Shown here: piece by piece, positions 17,066 through 26,600 of the stretch
Layout of the letters: each line of letters begins with the position of its first letter
Position numbering within the stretch: position 1 is the stretch's first letter
Assembly: GCF_000761215.1 (NCBI RefSeq)
Contig: NZ_CP009438.1
Span: 4,915,501-4,979,500 of the forward strand
From: Streptomyces glaucescens
GTDB lineage: Bacteria; Actinomycetota; Actinomycetes; Streptomycetales; Streptomycetaceae
Length of the DNA stretch: 64,000 nt
Direction: 5' to 3'
Notes under the pieces: generated by a model
The model's input: the letters and a program-made list of their open reading frames with translations, nothing else
Told to the model about the DNA's origin: nothing
Databases searched by the model: none
Position numbers and translations under genes: made by a program

Positions 17066-18097
17066 CTACTTCGCCCGGTCGAAATCGATCGCGCTGTACG
17101 CCCGCAGCTTGCTCAGCCGGTGCTCCGAGTCGATCCGCCGCACCGTCCCCGACTTCGACCGCATGACGATCGAGTCGGTCGTCGCCGTCTCCGACCGGTA
17201 CCGCACACCCCGCAGCAGCTCACCGTCGGTGATGCCGGTCGCCACGAAGAACACGTTCTCCCCGGTGACCAGGTCCTCCGTGGTCAGCACCCGGTCGAGG
17301 TCGTGCCCCGCGTCGATCGCCCGCTGCTTCTCCTCCTCGTCCTTCGGCCAGAGCTTGCCCTGGATGGTGCCGCCGAGGCACTTCACCGCGCAGGCCGAGA
17401 TGATGCCCTCGGGGGTGCCGCCGATGCCGAGCAGCAGGTCCACCCCGGTGCCCTCGCGCAGCGCCAGGATCGACCCGGCGACATCGCCGTCCGAGATGAG
17501 CTTGATCCGCGCACCGGTCTCCCGGATCTCCTGGATGATCCCCTCGTGCCGGGGCCGGTCCAGGATGACGACGGTGACGTCCTCGGGCGTGGCCCGCTTG
17601 GCCTTGGCGACCCGGCGGATGTTCACCGCCACCGGGGCGTCGATGTCCACGAAGTCGGCCGCCTCGGGGCCGGTGACCAGCTTGTCCATGTAGAACACGG
17701 CGGACGGGTCGAACATGGAGCCGCGCTCCGCCGCCGCGAGCACGGCGATGGCGTTCGGCATGCCCTTGGCGGTCAGGGTGGTGCCGTCGATCGGGTCGAC
17801 GGCGATGTCGCACTCGGGCCCGGTGCCGTCGCCGACGTGCTCCCCGTTGAAGAGCATCGGGGCTTCGTCCTTCTCGCCCTCGCCGATGACGACGACGCCG
17901 TTCATGGAGACGGTGGAGACGAGGGTCCGCATGGCGCGCACCGCGGCACCGTCGGCGCCGTTCTTGTCACCGCGCCCCACCCAGCGGCCGGCGGCCATCG
18001 CCGCCGCCTCGGTCACGCGGACGAGTTCGAGGGCGAGGTTGCGGTCGGGGGCCTCGGAGGGGACATCGAGTTCGGACGGCAGATGATGCTCGGTCAT
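17066..18097 (-). CDS. glpX: Fructose-1,6-bisphosphatase, class II (GlpX)
   Basis: Hydrolyses fructose 1,6-bisphosphate to fructose 6-phosphate in gluconeogenesis. The 343-residue product has the class II hallmarks: GEGEKDEAPML and DPIDGTTL for metal and phosphate binding, and GIGGTPEGIISACA near the active site. GlpX is the main gluconeogenic FBPase of actinomycetes. The start ATG at 18097 has AAAGG upstream. It is divergent from the DUF4245 gene, as is usual in streptomycetes, and the two share the 127-bp promoter region 18098-18224. Confidence 0.95.
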   Translation of the reverse strand: MTEHHLPSELDVPSEAPDRNLALELVRVTEAAAMAAGRWVGRGDKNGADGAAVRAMRTLVSTVSMNGVVVIGEGEKDEAPMLFNGEHVGDGTGPECDIAVDPIDGTTLTAKGMPNAIAVLAAAERGSMFDPSAVFYMDKLVTGPEAADFVDIDAPVAVNIRRVAKAKRATPEDVTVVILDRPRHEGIIQEIRETGARIKLISDGDVAGSILALREGTGVDLLLGIGGTPEGIISACAVKCLGGTIQGKLWPKDEEEKQRAIDAGHDLDRVLTTEDLVTGENVFFVATGITDGELLRGVRYRSETATTDSIVMRSKSGTVRRIDSEHRLSKLRAYSAIDFDRAK

Positions 18098-18224
18098 CGG
18101 AGCGCACCTTTCTGATACGACGACGGCCGGATGAGGGTGTTGGCCATGACTCTATCGTCAGACCGACAAAATGAGCAGGGCACCCCACGGATGAGCGGAC
18201 CGGGGCACCTGCGACCATAGGGGG

Positions 18225-18806
<582 letters not shown>

Positions 18807-18825
18807 GCCGCCGCGGACACGCAGA

Positions 18826-18854
18826 GGGGCCCCGGCGGACGATGCCGGGGCCCC
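18826..18854. terminator. Bidirectional terminator after the DUF4245 gene
   Basis: GGGGCCCCGGC (18826-18836) pairs with GCCGGGGCCCC (18844-18854) around a 7-base loop, between convergent genes and just downstream of the DUF4245 stop. Confidence 0.75.
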
Positions 18855-18894
18855 CCTTGCGTGCGGGCGGTGTGCGCGCGGGGCGCTGCGGACC

Positions 18895-19485
18895 TCAGAC
18901 GGTCGTGACGACCTGCTCGAACGCCAGCCGCGGGGAGCGCGGGAACCAGGCGTCCGGGCCCGGCTTGCCGATGTTGACCACCATCAGCGGCGTGTGGTCG
19001 TCGTCCAGGAACTCCTTGCGCACGCCCTCGAAGTCCAGACCGGTCATGGGCCCGGCGGCCAGACCGGCGGCGCGCACGCCGACGATGAAGTAGCCGGCCT
19101 GGAGGGCGGCGTTGAGCAGGGCGGAGTTCTCGCGGACCGGGCGCTCGGCGAAGAAGGCGTCCTTGGCCTGCGGGAAGTGCGGGAAGAGCTCGGGCAGCTC
19201 CTCGTGGAACTCGTTGTCCGCGGAGAGGATCGCGACCAGCGGGGCGGTGGCCGTCTTCGGCTGGTTGCCCTCGGCCATGTGCTTCACCAGCCGCTCACGG
19301 GCCTCGGCGGAGCGGACCAGGGTGATGCGCAGCGGGGACTGGTTGAACGCGGTCGGGCCGTACTTGACCAGGTCGTAGATCGCCTGGACCTGCTCGTCGG
19401 TCACCGGCTCGTCGGTGAACGTGTTCGCGGTGCGGGCCTCGCGGAAGAGCAGGTCCTGGGCGGCGGGGTCAAGAACGAGGGACAT
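18895..19485 (-). CDS. Nitroreductase-family malonic semialdehyde reductase (RutE/HadB type)
   Basis: A 196-residue flavoprotein of the nitroreductase superfamily, RutE/HadB subgroup, which reduces malonic semialdehyde to 3-hydroxypropionate or acts on related substrates with FMN and NAD(P)H. Evidence is the N-terminal EARTANTFTDEPV, YDLVKYGPTAFNQSPLR (FMN and substrate contacts), GAAGLAAGP-like AAGLAAGPMTGLDFEGV and the C-terminal NIGKPGPDAWFPRSPRL. No other pyrimidine-degradation genes are nearby, so the Rut assignment is by family only. The ATG at 19485 follows AAAAGG. A good sigma-70-like promoter lies upstream. Confidence 0.82.
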   Translation of the reverse strand: MSLVLDPAAQDLLFREARTANTFTDEPVTDEQVQAIYDLVKYGPTAFNQSPLRITLVRSAEARERLVKHMAEGNQPKTATAPLVAILSADNEFHEELPELFPHFPQAKDAFFAERPVRENSALLNAALQAGYFIVGVRAAGLAAGPMTGLDFEGVRKEFLDDDHTPLMVVNIGKPGPDAWFPRSPRLAFEQVVTTV

Positions 19486-19522
19486 GGCTGAACCTTTTCG
19501 GACGGGGTGGTGAACGTCCCCG

Positions 19523-19551
19523 ACCCTACGGACTTTAAGTTCAACGTTCAA
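19523..19551 (-). promoter_or_regulatory. Promoter of the nitroreductase gene
   Basis: On the minus strand TTGAAC (19551-19546) and TAGGGT (19528-19523) are separated by 17 bp, giving a -35/-10 pair about 40 bp upstream of the start codon. The -35 hexamer is part of a repeated TTGAACGTTGAAC sequence (about 19539-19551) with an AACGTT centre, resembling a MarR-type operator overlapping the promoter. Confidence 0.5.
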
Positions 19552-19597
19552 CCAAAGGCTGGCCGTGGTGATCCGCTTCACAGCCGGTGCACCCCGC

Positions 19598-19730
19598 CCG
19601 GACGGTGACCCGTGCCCGGGGAGCCACCCGCACCCGGAGGGTGACCTGAACCTGACCTCGACGGTGGCCCGGACCCGTACCCGGACGGTGGTCCGGCCCT
19701 GGACCCCGGACCGTGGCCCGGGCCCGCCGC
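19598..19730 (+). repeat. Degenerate GGACGGTG repeats in the gap before xseB
   Basis: At least five imperfect copies of a unit such as CCCGGACGGTGACCCG or CCCGGACGGTGGTCCGG occur at irregular spacing in the 253-bp gap between the nitroreductase start and the xseB stop. They do not continue as a protein in any convincing frame. Confidence 0.5.
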
Positions 19731-19738
19731 CGGACCGC

Positions 19739-19990
19739 CTACCGCGGCTCGCCCTCGGAGGGCGCCGTCCCGGCCTCCTCCGCAGCGGCTTCCTCCGCCA
19801 GCGCCGCGTCCAGCCGGGCCCGCGCGCCCTCCAGCCAACGGCGGCACACCTTGGCCAGCTCCTCCCCGCGCTCCCAGAGCGCCAGGGACTCCTCCAGCGT
19901 CGTACCGCCCGCCTCCAGCCGCCGGACGACCTCGATCAACTCGTCCCGGGCCTGCTCGTAGCCGAGCGCCTCTTCCACCTTGCTGGTCAT
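19739..19990 (-). CDS. xseB: Exodeoxyribonuclease VII small subunit (XseB)
   Basis: Small helical subunit of exonuclease VII, which degrades single-stranded DNA from both ends. The 83-residue protein has the family core GYEQARDELIEVVRRLEAGG and LEESLALWERGEELAKVCRRWLEGARARL (helices that coat the XseA coiled coil), followed by an acidic Ala/Glu tail. Its ATG overlaps the xseA stop (ATGA at 19990-19987), so translation is coupled. Confidence 0.93.
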   Translation of the reverse strand: MTSKVEEALGYEQARDELIEVVRRLEAGGTTLEESLALWERGEELAKVCRRWLEGARARLDAALAEEAAAEEAGTAPSEGEPR

Positions 19991-21207
19991 CCGCTCACCC
20001 TAGGTTCGACTCGTACGGAGAACTCGCCCTCGGCCACCCGCGCGCGCAGCGCCTCGTCCGGCGAGACCTCGCCCGGATCGCGGATCACGTGCCCGTCGGC
20101 CCCCTGCAGCACGGCGTACCCCCGCTGGAGCGTGGCAGCGGGCGAGAGGGCCACCACGCGCGCGTGGGTGTGGGTCAGCTCCGACTCGGCGCGGTCCAGG
20201 AGATGCCCCAGGCAACGGCGGCCCCGCCCGGTCAGCGAGTCCACCAGGTCCGAGCGCTCGTCGATCATCCGGTGCGGATTCTCCATCACCGGACGCGCCA
20301 GCGCGTGCGCCAGCCCGCGCTCCTCCCGGTCGACGAACGCCTCCACACAGCGCCGCGCCCGGTCGCGCAGCTGCCGCACCCGCTCGGCCTCCTCGCCGAC
20401 GTCCGGCACCACCTTCTTGGCGGCGTCCGTCGGGGTGGAGGCACGCAGATCGGCCACATGGTCCAGCAGTGGATTGTCCGGCTCGTGGCCGATGGCCGAC
20501 ACCACCGGCGTACGGCACGAGGCGACCGCCCGCACCAGCTGCTCGTCGGAGAACGGCAGCAGGTCCTCCACGCTGCCGCCGCCCCGGGCGACGATGATCA
20601 CGTCCACGTCGTCGATCTCGTCCAGCTCCTTCACCGCCTGGACCACCTGCGGCACCGCGTGGACACCCTGCACCGCGACGTTGCGCACCTCGAAGCGGAC
20701 GTGCGGCCAGCGGTGCCGGGCGTTCTCCAGCACGTCCCGCTCCGCCGCCGAGGCGCGACCGCAGACCAGGCCGATCAGCTGCGGCAGGAAGGGCAGCGGC
20801 TTCTTGCGCTCCGGCGCGAACAGGCCCTCGGCCGCCAGCGCCTTCTTCAACTGCTCCAGCCGCGCCAGCAGCTCGCCGACGCCCACCGGCCTTATCTCCG
20901 CCGCCCGCAGCGACAGCTGCCCCCGCGGCGCGTACCACTCGGGCTTCGCCAGCACGATCACCCGCGCGCCCTCGCTGACGACGTCGGCCACGGTGTCGAA
21001 CACCTGCCGGTAGCAGGTGACGCTCACCGAGATGTCGTACGACGGGTCGCGCAGCGTCAGGAAGACCACGCCCGCGCCCGGCCGCCGGGACAACTGGGTG
21101 ATCTGCCCCTCGACCCACACCGCGCCGAGCCGGTCGATCCACCCCCCGATGAGCCGCGACACCTCACCGACGGGGAGCGGGGATTCCGGGGACGTGTTCA
21201 CAGCCAT
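19987..21207 (-). CDS. xseA: Exodeoxyribonuclease VII large subunit (XseA)
   Basis: Catalytic subunit of exonuclease VII. The 406-residue product has an N-terminal OB-fold (VWVEGQITQLSRRPGAGVVFLTLRD), the catalytic domain with the conserved DVDVIIVARGGGSVEDLLPF and TPVVSAIGHEPDNPLLDHVAD motifs, a long helical segment, and the C-terminal PAATLQRGYAVL strand. The frame is open far upstream to 22368, but the region beyond 21207 is the permease pseudogene and ispH; the ATG at 21207 (MAVNTSPESPLPVGEV) gives the normal N-terminus. xseB follows with a 4-bp overlap. Confidence 0.93.
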   Translation of the reverse strand: MAVNTSPESPLPVGEVSRLIGGWIDRLGAVWVEGQITQLSRRPGAGVVFLTLRDPSYDISVSVTCYRQVFDTVADVVSEGARVIVLAKPEWYAPRGQLSLRAAEIRPVGVGELLARLEQLKKALAAEGLFAPERKKPLPFLPQLIGLVCGRASAAERDVLENARHRWPHVRFEVRNVAVQGVHAVPQVVQAVKELDEIDDVDVIIVARGGGSVEDLLPFSDEQLVRAVASCRTPVVSAIGHEPDNPLLDHVADLRASTPTDAAKKVVPDVGEEAERVRQLRDRARRCVEAFVDREERGLAHALARPVMENPHRMIDERSDLVDSLTGRGRRCLGHLLDRAESELTHTHARVVALSPAATLQRGYAVLQGADGHVIRDPGEVSPDEALRARVAEGEFSVRVEPRVSG

Positions 21208-21272
21208 GCTCGTGAGCGTAACGGCACCCACCGACAATCCGGTGCGGCCTGCGCCGGGCGCGGAGTGCCGCA

Positions 21273-21814
21273 TCAGCCGGCCTCCCCGGGGCGGCGGCGG
21301 CCCCGCTGGACGGCGAGCACCAGCAGGCCCGCCGCCAGCCACCCGGCACCCACCACCTGCGCCGCCCCCGACGCCTCCACGATCACGGCGACGGTGACCG
21401 CCGCCCCCAGCAGCGGCACCAGCACATGCCGCCACCGGCTCACCGGCCCGCCGCGCCGCCACAGCGCGAACCAGGCCAGCACGCTCGCGTGCAGCAGGGT
21501 GAACGCGGTCAGCGGACGAAACCGGCCCCGTCGCCGAGCGCCACGCGCGCGTAGGCGAACACCGAGCCCGCCTGGGGGACGACCCGCACCATCTGCGCGT
21601 AGCTGAACGCGGTGAACGCCATCGCGACCGTGGCGGCCATATAGACCAGCGCCACCGCACCGTGCGACCGCGCGTCCAGGGTGCCGAACACGCCCACCGG
21701 GGCCATGGGGGCGATGAACAGCAGCCCGTAGACCACCAGGTCGCGAAAGCCCAGGCTGCGGCACAGGCCATGGTGGTCGCCGGACCGGGGGACCGCCGTG
21801 CCGGTGTCGGACAT
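21273..21814 (-). pseudogene. APC-family amino-acid permease, internally deleted and frameshifted
   Basis: Two pieces of one amino-acid/polyamine (APC) permease are visible on the minus strand. The first (21814-21509) starts normally with MSDTGTAVPRSGD, LGFRDLVVYGLLFIAPMAPVG and AQMVRVVPQAGSVFAYAR, then stops after GDGAGFVR. The second, in another frame (down to 21273), reads LTAFTLLHASVLAWFALWR and matches the last membrane segments of such permeases. Intact members have 450-500 residues; together these have about 180. Roughly 270 residues between GAGF and the LTAFTLLH segment have been deleted, with a shift of reading frame at the junction near 21511. It lies between xseA and ispH. Confidence 0.8.
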
Positions 21815-21905
21815 CGGTTCCTCCGCGCGTCGCGTTCGTCCGGTTCCGTACCGCCCCGCCCCGCCCAGGGCCAGTCTCCCCGGCGACGTGACCCGGCCGC
21901 GATCT

Positions 21906-21932
21906 CTGACCCCCCGAACGCGGCCTTACGAT
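21906..21932 (+). promoter_or_regulatory. Probable promoter giving leaderless ispH mRNA
   Basis: CTGACC (21906-21911) and TACGAT (21927-21932) are separated by 15 bp. The -10 hexamer ends 7 bases before the ATG at 21940, which places the transcription start at or next to that codon. The alternative ATG at 21931 overlaps the -10 box. Confidence 0.45.
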
Positions 21933-21939
21933 GGGTGCC

Positions 21940-22947
21940 ATGACTGCTTCGCCTGGCCGCCGTGTCCTGCTCGCCGCCCCCCGGGGCTACTGCGCGGGTG
22001 TGGACCGCGCCGTGATCGCCGTCGAGAAGGCCCTGGAGCAGTACGGGGCCCCCGTGTACGTCCGCCACGAGATCGTCCACAACAAGTACGTGGTGCAGAC
22101 CCTGGAGAAGAAGGGCGCGATCTTCGTCGAGCGGACCGAGGAGGTCCCCCCGGGGAACATCGTCATGTTCTCCGCGCACGGCGTCGCCCCCGTCGTCCAC
22201 GAGGAGGCCAGGCAGGGCCGCCTCGCCACCATCGACGCGACCTGCCCGCTGGTCACCAAGGTGCACAAGGAAGCCGTCCGCTTCGCCAACGAGGACTACG
22301 ACATCCTGCTGATCGGCCACGAGGGCCACGAGGAGGTCATCGGCACCTCCGGCGAGGCCCCCGACCACATCCAGCTCGTCGACGGCCCGGGTGACGTGGC
22401 GAAGGTCGAGGTGCGCGACCCCTCCAAGGTCGTCTGGCTGTCCCAGACCACCCTCTCCGTCGACGAGACCATGGAGACCGTCGACGCGCTCAAGGAGAAG
22501 TTCCCGCAGCTCATCTCCCCGCCCAGCGACGACATCTGCTACGCCACGCAGAACCGCCAGCTCGCCGTGAAGCAGATGGGCGCCGAGGCCGACCTGGTGA
22601 TCGTCGTCGGCTCCCGCAACTCCTCCAACTCCAAGCGGCTCGTCGAGGTCGCCAAGCTGGCCGGCGCCCGCGCCTCCTACCTGGTCGACTTCGCCGACGA
22701 GATCGACGAGGCCTGGCTGGAGGGCGTGACCACGGTCGGCGTCACCTCGGGCGCCTCCGTGCCGGAGGTGCTGGTGGAGCAGGTGCTGGAGTGGCTGGCC
22801 CGGCGCGGTTTCGAGGACGTGGAGATCGTCAAGGCCGCAGAGGAGTCCATCACCTTCTCGCTGCCCAAGGAGCTGCGCCGCGATCTGCGCGAGGAAGCGG
22901 CGGCGCTGGTCGCCGAGCGGGGCGGCGCGGGCGCCGCGGGGGCATGA
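21940..22947 (+). CDS. ispH: 4-hydroxy-3-methylbut-2-enyl diphosphate reductase (IspH)
   Basis: Last enzyme of the non-mevalonate isoprenoid pathway; it reduces HMBPP to IPP and DMAPP using a [4Fe-4S] cluster. Cluster ligands are Cys18 (RGYCAGV), Cys102 (DATCPLV) and Cys200 (DDICYAT). Other motifs are VHNKYVV, the substrate-binding HGVAP and HEGHEEVIGT, and SRNSSNSKRL. Length 335 residues. I placed the start at the second ATG (MTASPGRR): there is no ribosome-binding site before either ATG, and the likely -10 box overlaps the first. ppgK follows 29 bp downstream with its own promoter-like element. Confidence 0.95.
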   Translation: MTASPGRRVLLAAPRGYCAGVDRAVIAVEKALEQYGAPVYVRHEIVHNKYVVQTLEKKGAIFVERTEEVPPGNIVMFSAHGVAPVVHEEARQGRLATIDATCPLVTKVHKEAVRFANEDYDILLIGHEGHEEVIGTSGEAPDHIQLVDGPGDVAKVEVRDPSKVVWLSQTTLSVDETMETVDALKEKFPQLISPPSDDICYATQNRQLAVKQMGAEADLVIVVGSRNSSNSKRLVEVAKLAGARASYLVDFADEIDEAWLEGVTTVGVTSGASVPEVLVEQVLEWLARRGFEDVEIVKAAEESITFSLPKELRRDLREEAAALVAERGGAGAAGA

Positions 22948-22970
22948 CCGTCAGTCGTCCGTCGTAACGT
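22944..22970 (+). promoter_or_regulatory. Probable promoter giving leaderless ppgK mRNA
   Basis: ATGACC (22944-22949, overlapping the ispH stop) and TAACGT (22965-22970) are 15 bp apart, and the -10 box ends 6 bases before the ppgK ATG at 22977. The geometry is the same as for ispH. GGAG at 22971-22974 is too close to the ATG to be a normal ribosome-binding site. Confidence 0.4.
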
Positions 22971-22976
22971 GGAGCC

Positions 22977-23750
22977 ATGCAGATCTTCGGCGTGGACATC
23001 GGCGGATCCGGAATCAAGGGTGCCCCCGTGGACCTCGGCAGGGGCGACCTGGCGGCCGAGCGCCACAAGGTGCTCACCCCCCACCCGGCGACCCCCGACG
23101 GCGTGGCGGACGGCGTCAAGCAGGTCATCGACCACTTCGGCTGGACGGGACCGGTCGGGCTGACCTTCCCGGGGGTGGTCACCGGCGGATCCACCGTCCG
23201 CACGGCGGCCAACGTCGACAAGAGCTGGATCGACACCGACGCCCGCGCGCTGTTCTCCGACCGCCTCGGCGGGCTCCCCGTCACGGTGGTGAACGACGCG
23301 GACGCCGCGGGCGTCGCCGAGATGTCCTTCGGCGCCGGACGCGACCGCAAGGGGACGGTCGTCCTGCTCACCTTCGGCACCGGCATCGGCAGCGCCCTGT
23401 TCGTCGACGGCACCCTCGTGCCCAACACCGAGCTGGGCCACCTGGAGCTGGACGGCCACGACGCGGAGAAGCGGGCCTCCAGCAAGGCCAAAGAGGACCA
23501 CGACCTGTCCTGGCAGGAGTGGGCCGAGCGGGTCCAGCGGTATCTGGCCCACGTGGAGATGCTCTTCTCCCCGGAGCTGTTCGTCATCGGTGGCGGCGTG
23601 AGCCGCAAGGCGCACAAGTTCCTGCACTTCATCGAGGGCATCAAGGCCGAGATCGTCCCCGCGCAGCTCCAGAACAACGCGGGCATCGTGGGCGCGGCGA
23701 TGCACGCGGCGACGGACGGCCCGACCGGGGACGCGCCCGGGGCCGGCTGA
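22977..23750 (+). CDS. ppgK: Polyphosphate glucokinase (PpgK), ROK family
   Basis: Phosphorylates glucose using inorganic polyphosphate (or ATP), characteristic of actinobacteria. The 257-residue ROK-fold protein has the phosphate-binding DIGGSGIKGAP at its N-terminus, LTFPGVV, the catalytic NDADAAG, GTGIGSALF and the PpgK-type TELGHLELDGHDAEKRAS segment. The zinc-binding cysteine cluster of many ROK repressors is absent, as expected for PpgK. Close spacing to ispH is common in streptomycetes. Confidence 0.93.
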   Translation: MQIFGVDIGGSGIKGAPVDLGRGDLAAERHKVLTPHPATPDGVADGVKQVIDHFGWTGPVGLTFPGVVTGGSTVRTAANVDKSWIDTDARALFSDRLGGLPVTVVNDADAAGVAEMSFGAGRDRKGTVVLLTFGTGIGSALFVDGTLVPNTELGHLELDGHDAEKRASSKAKEDHDLSWQEWAERVQRYLAHVEMLFSPELFVIGGGVSRKAHKFLHFIEGIKAEIVPAQLQNNAGIVGAAMHAATDGPTGDAPGAG

Positions 23751-23771
23751 GCCCGCCCCGGGCGGGCAGCG

Positions 23772-23820
23772 GCACCCGGGCGCGCGGCCCGGCAGGATCC
23801 GGCCACCGCGGGCCGGGTGC
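23772..23820. terminator. Long hairpin between ppgK and the DUF6542 gene
   Basis: GCACCCGG (23772-23779) pairs with CCGGGTGC (23813-23820), and the stem extends inward through GC-rich partly paired sequence. It lies between convergent genes and can serve both strands. Confidence 0.6.
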
Positions 23821-23841
23821 CCTTAGGGGACGTCTGCCCGG

Positions 23842-24504
23842 TCAGGTGCCCACGGGCGGGCGGACGCGGGCGGCCGCGGCCCGCCGGGCCATCAGCCTCA
23901 GCTTGCGCACGGTCACGATGGAGCCGGTGAGCAGGGTTCCGCCGTACAGCCATCCGGCCTGCGTCGCCAGTGCCGTGAACAGGGCCATCAGCCGGGCGCC
24001 GAGCCCGTCGCCCCCGGCGAGCGGGAGCAGGCCCAGCAGGAAGGCGATCGGCACCACGACCGGCGCGCTCACCAGGTCCCCCCGGCGCACCCAGAACGCG
24101 GTCAGCACGCACACCGGAAGGAACAGCACGCCGTACACCAGCTGGGAGGCGCCGAACAGCAGCCGGTCCAGGAAGGCGAGGACCAGCATCACGGCGGCGC
24201 AGAACAGACCGCACCCCAGTCCGGTCAGCCGTGGGCCGGGCGGCCGGCGGATCGCCCGGCCGGGGGTGGAGGCGGGCTGCCGGGCGGGCGCCGGGGCGCG
24301 GCCGGGACGCTCCGGCCGGGCGCGCCGCTGCCCGGCCGGCCGCGCCTGCCGGACCGGCGGGATCCGCGGTGCCCGAGGGCCCTGGACGTCCTGCGGGGGC
24401 TGCCGGGGCGTGCGGACGCCACCGCGGGCCGCCTGCGGCGGCAGGTGCGCGGGGACGCCGCGGCGCGGTCCTGGCTGCGGGGGGCGTGTCCTGTGTTGCT
24501 CCAC
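23842..24504 (-). CDS. DUF6542 membrane protein
   Basis: A 220-residue protein with a very basic, Arg/Pro-rich cytoplasmic N-terminus (about residues 1-90) and four predicted membrane helices (LTGLGCGLFCAAVMLVLAFL; LVYGVLFLPVCVLTAFWV; APVVVPIAFLLGLLPLAG; LMALFTALATQAGWLYGG), then a short basic tail. This matches DUF6542, an actinobacterial family without known function that often sits beside ychF. The start is a GTG at 24504 with no strong ribosome-binding site, so it may begin elsewhere in the Arg-rich region. Confidence 0.75.
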   Translation of the reverse strand: MEQHRTRPPQPGPRRGVPAHLPPQAARGGVRTPRQPPQDVQGPRAPRIPPVRQARPAGQRRARPERPGRAPAPARQPASTPGRAIRRPPGPRLTGLGCGLFCAAVMLVLAFLDRLLFGASQLVYGVLFLPVCVLTAFWVRRGDLVSAPVVVPIAFLLGLLPLAGGDGLGARLMALFTALATQAGWLYGGTLLTGSIVTVRKLRLMARRAAAARVRPPVGT

Positions 24505-24668
24505 TGACCCAACTTAGGTCGGTTTATGTGCCGAATAGCCCGTCCGACACGCCGGGCGTCCCCGCTCGGTCAAGCGTCCGAGGCATCGCCGGGCCGGGGC
24601 GGGCACCCCGTAGACTGGTGGATCGGCCCACTCCGCCAGTCCTCATCTCACGTACGGGAAGTCGCAAC

Positions 24669-25757
<1,089 letters not shown>

Positions 25758-25804
25758 CCGGATGAGATGACACCACATCGTTGATGTGGCAGGCATGCAG
25801 GTCA

Positions 25805-25838
25805 GAAGGGGTTGGCTCCTCCAGGAGCCGGCCCCTTC
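25805..25838 (+). terminator. Terminator of ychF
   Basis: GAAGGGG-TTGGCTCCT (25805-25820) pairs with AGGAGCCGG-CCCCTTC (25823-25838) around a 2-base gap, with one or two wobble pairs, about 50 bp after the ychF stop. Confidence 0.8.
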
Positions 25839-25890
25839 GTCATTACCGTGCTGATTCGCGCTGGGTGTTCAGACGTTGGATCAGTCGGGA

Positions 25891-26042
25891 TCAGGTGTCG
25901 TGCACGGTGGAGCGATGCCCGACATGGAGGGCCCACGCTACGAGCTCCCCGCCGTCGCTCGTGTAGACGACTCGGTAGTCGCCGACCCGCAGTCGACGGC
26001 GTTCTGGCTGTGACTCGAGCGCGGTGCTGTTGAGCGGGTTGT
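25891..26042 (-). pseudogene. RelE/ParE-type toxin remnant (C-terminal half)
   Basis: The minus strand encodes about 49 residues ending in a stop at 25891, including NPLNSTALESQPERRRLRV and GDYRVVYTSDGGELVAWAL then HVGHRSTVHDT. This matches the C-terminal half of RelE/ParE toxins (an RLRVGDYRVVY core, then xVxHVGHR). The upstream codons show no N-terminal toxin helices, and a GTGCTGGAT repeat cluster sits exactly where the first half should be. No antitoxin gene is recognisable next to it. I regard it as dead. Confidence 0.65.
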
Positions 26043-26044
26043 GT

Positions 26045-26093
26045 CGTGCTGGATGTGCTGGATGACCTCTCACCGTGCTGGACAGGTGCTGGA
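26045..26093 (+). repeat. Four GTGCTGGA(T) copies inside the RelE remnant
   Basis: GTGCTGGAT occurs at 26045-26053 and directly repeated at 26054-26062, followed by GTGCTGGA at 26074-26081 and GTGCTGGAT at 26085-26093. The repeats lie at the point where the toxin similarity is lost, so repeat expansion may have broken the gene. Confidence 0.75.
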
Positions 26094-26600
26094 TGGACAC
26101 CTTCGGTACCGCGTTTCCGCAGGGGGGAGCCCTGTGATGCATGCTCCGCTTCAACGTGTAGCTAGCCGGCCTCTCGTCATCTGTCGTCATCCCCGGTCAT
26201 CCGTATCGTGCTGGGATCGCGCAGGTATGCGGATGGTCTGCCGGTGCTGGTTCCACTCTCGTGAGAGTCGCCCGTGATCACGAGACGATCGTCGCGAGGA
26301 GTGCAGTTTGCCGCGCCCGGCAACCCCGCGGGCCAATCGGTGACGGTGCAGACCTTCCCGCACACGCTGGACGAGATACGGACCGACGCGGGCCGTAAGG
26401 GCAAGTGGTTCGCCATCAAGTGTTCGGTCGCAAGGGGCCTGACGGCAAGCCGACCCGGTCGACATCCCACTCGTGGGCGACGGGCAACCGAAGGGCATCC
26501 GCACCGTGGAGGCGTCATCGACGCACCTCCGCCCTCTGATGTCATTTTTCAGGCTCGATTGATATCCTTATTGGGTCGTCGGGTTGTGGAGGAATGACTG

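Larger units (their letters stand above)
25758..26600. other. Decayed intergenic region between ychF and vapB
   Basis: These 843 bp hold no intact gene. They contain the ychF terminator, the C-terminal half of a RelE-type toxin on the minus strand (25891-26042), a cluster of GTGCTGGAT repeats (26045-26093), and then about 500 bp with only short frames that match no family I recognise. GC content is visibly lower than in the flanking genes. The region looks like the wreck of one or more toxin-antitoxin loci. Confidence 0.6.

Noticed and set aside
21208..22368. 387-codon N-terminal extension of XseA
   Set aside because: It is open frame antisense to ispH and through the permease pseudogene. 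XseA homologues start at the ATG at 21207.
26274..26597. 107-codon frame on the plus strand before vapB
   Set aside because: Starts and ends without ribosome-binding or family signals. The residues match nothing I know, and the codon pattern differs from neighbouring genes.
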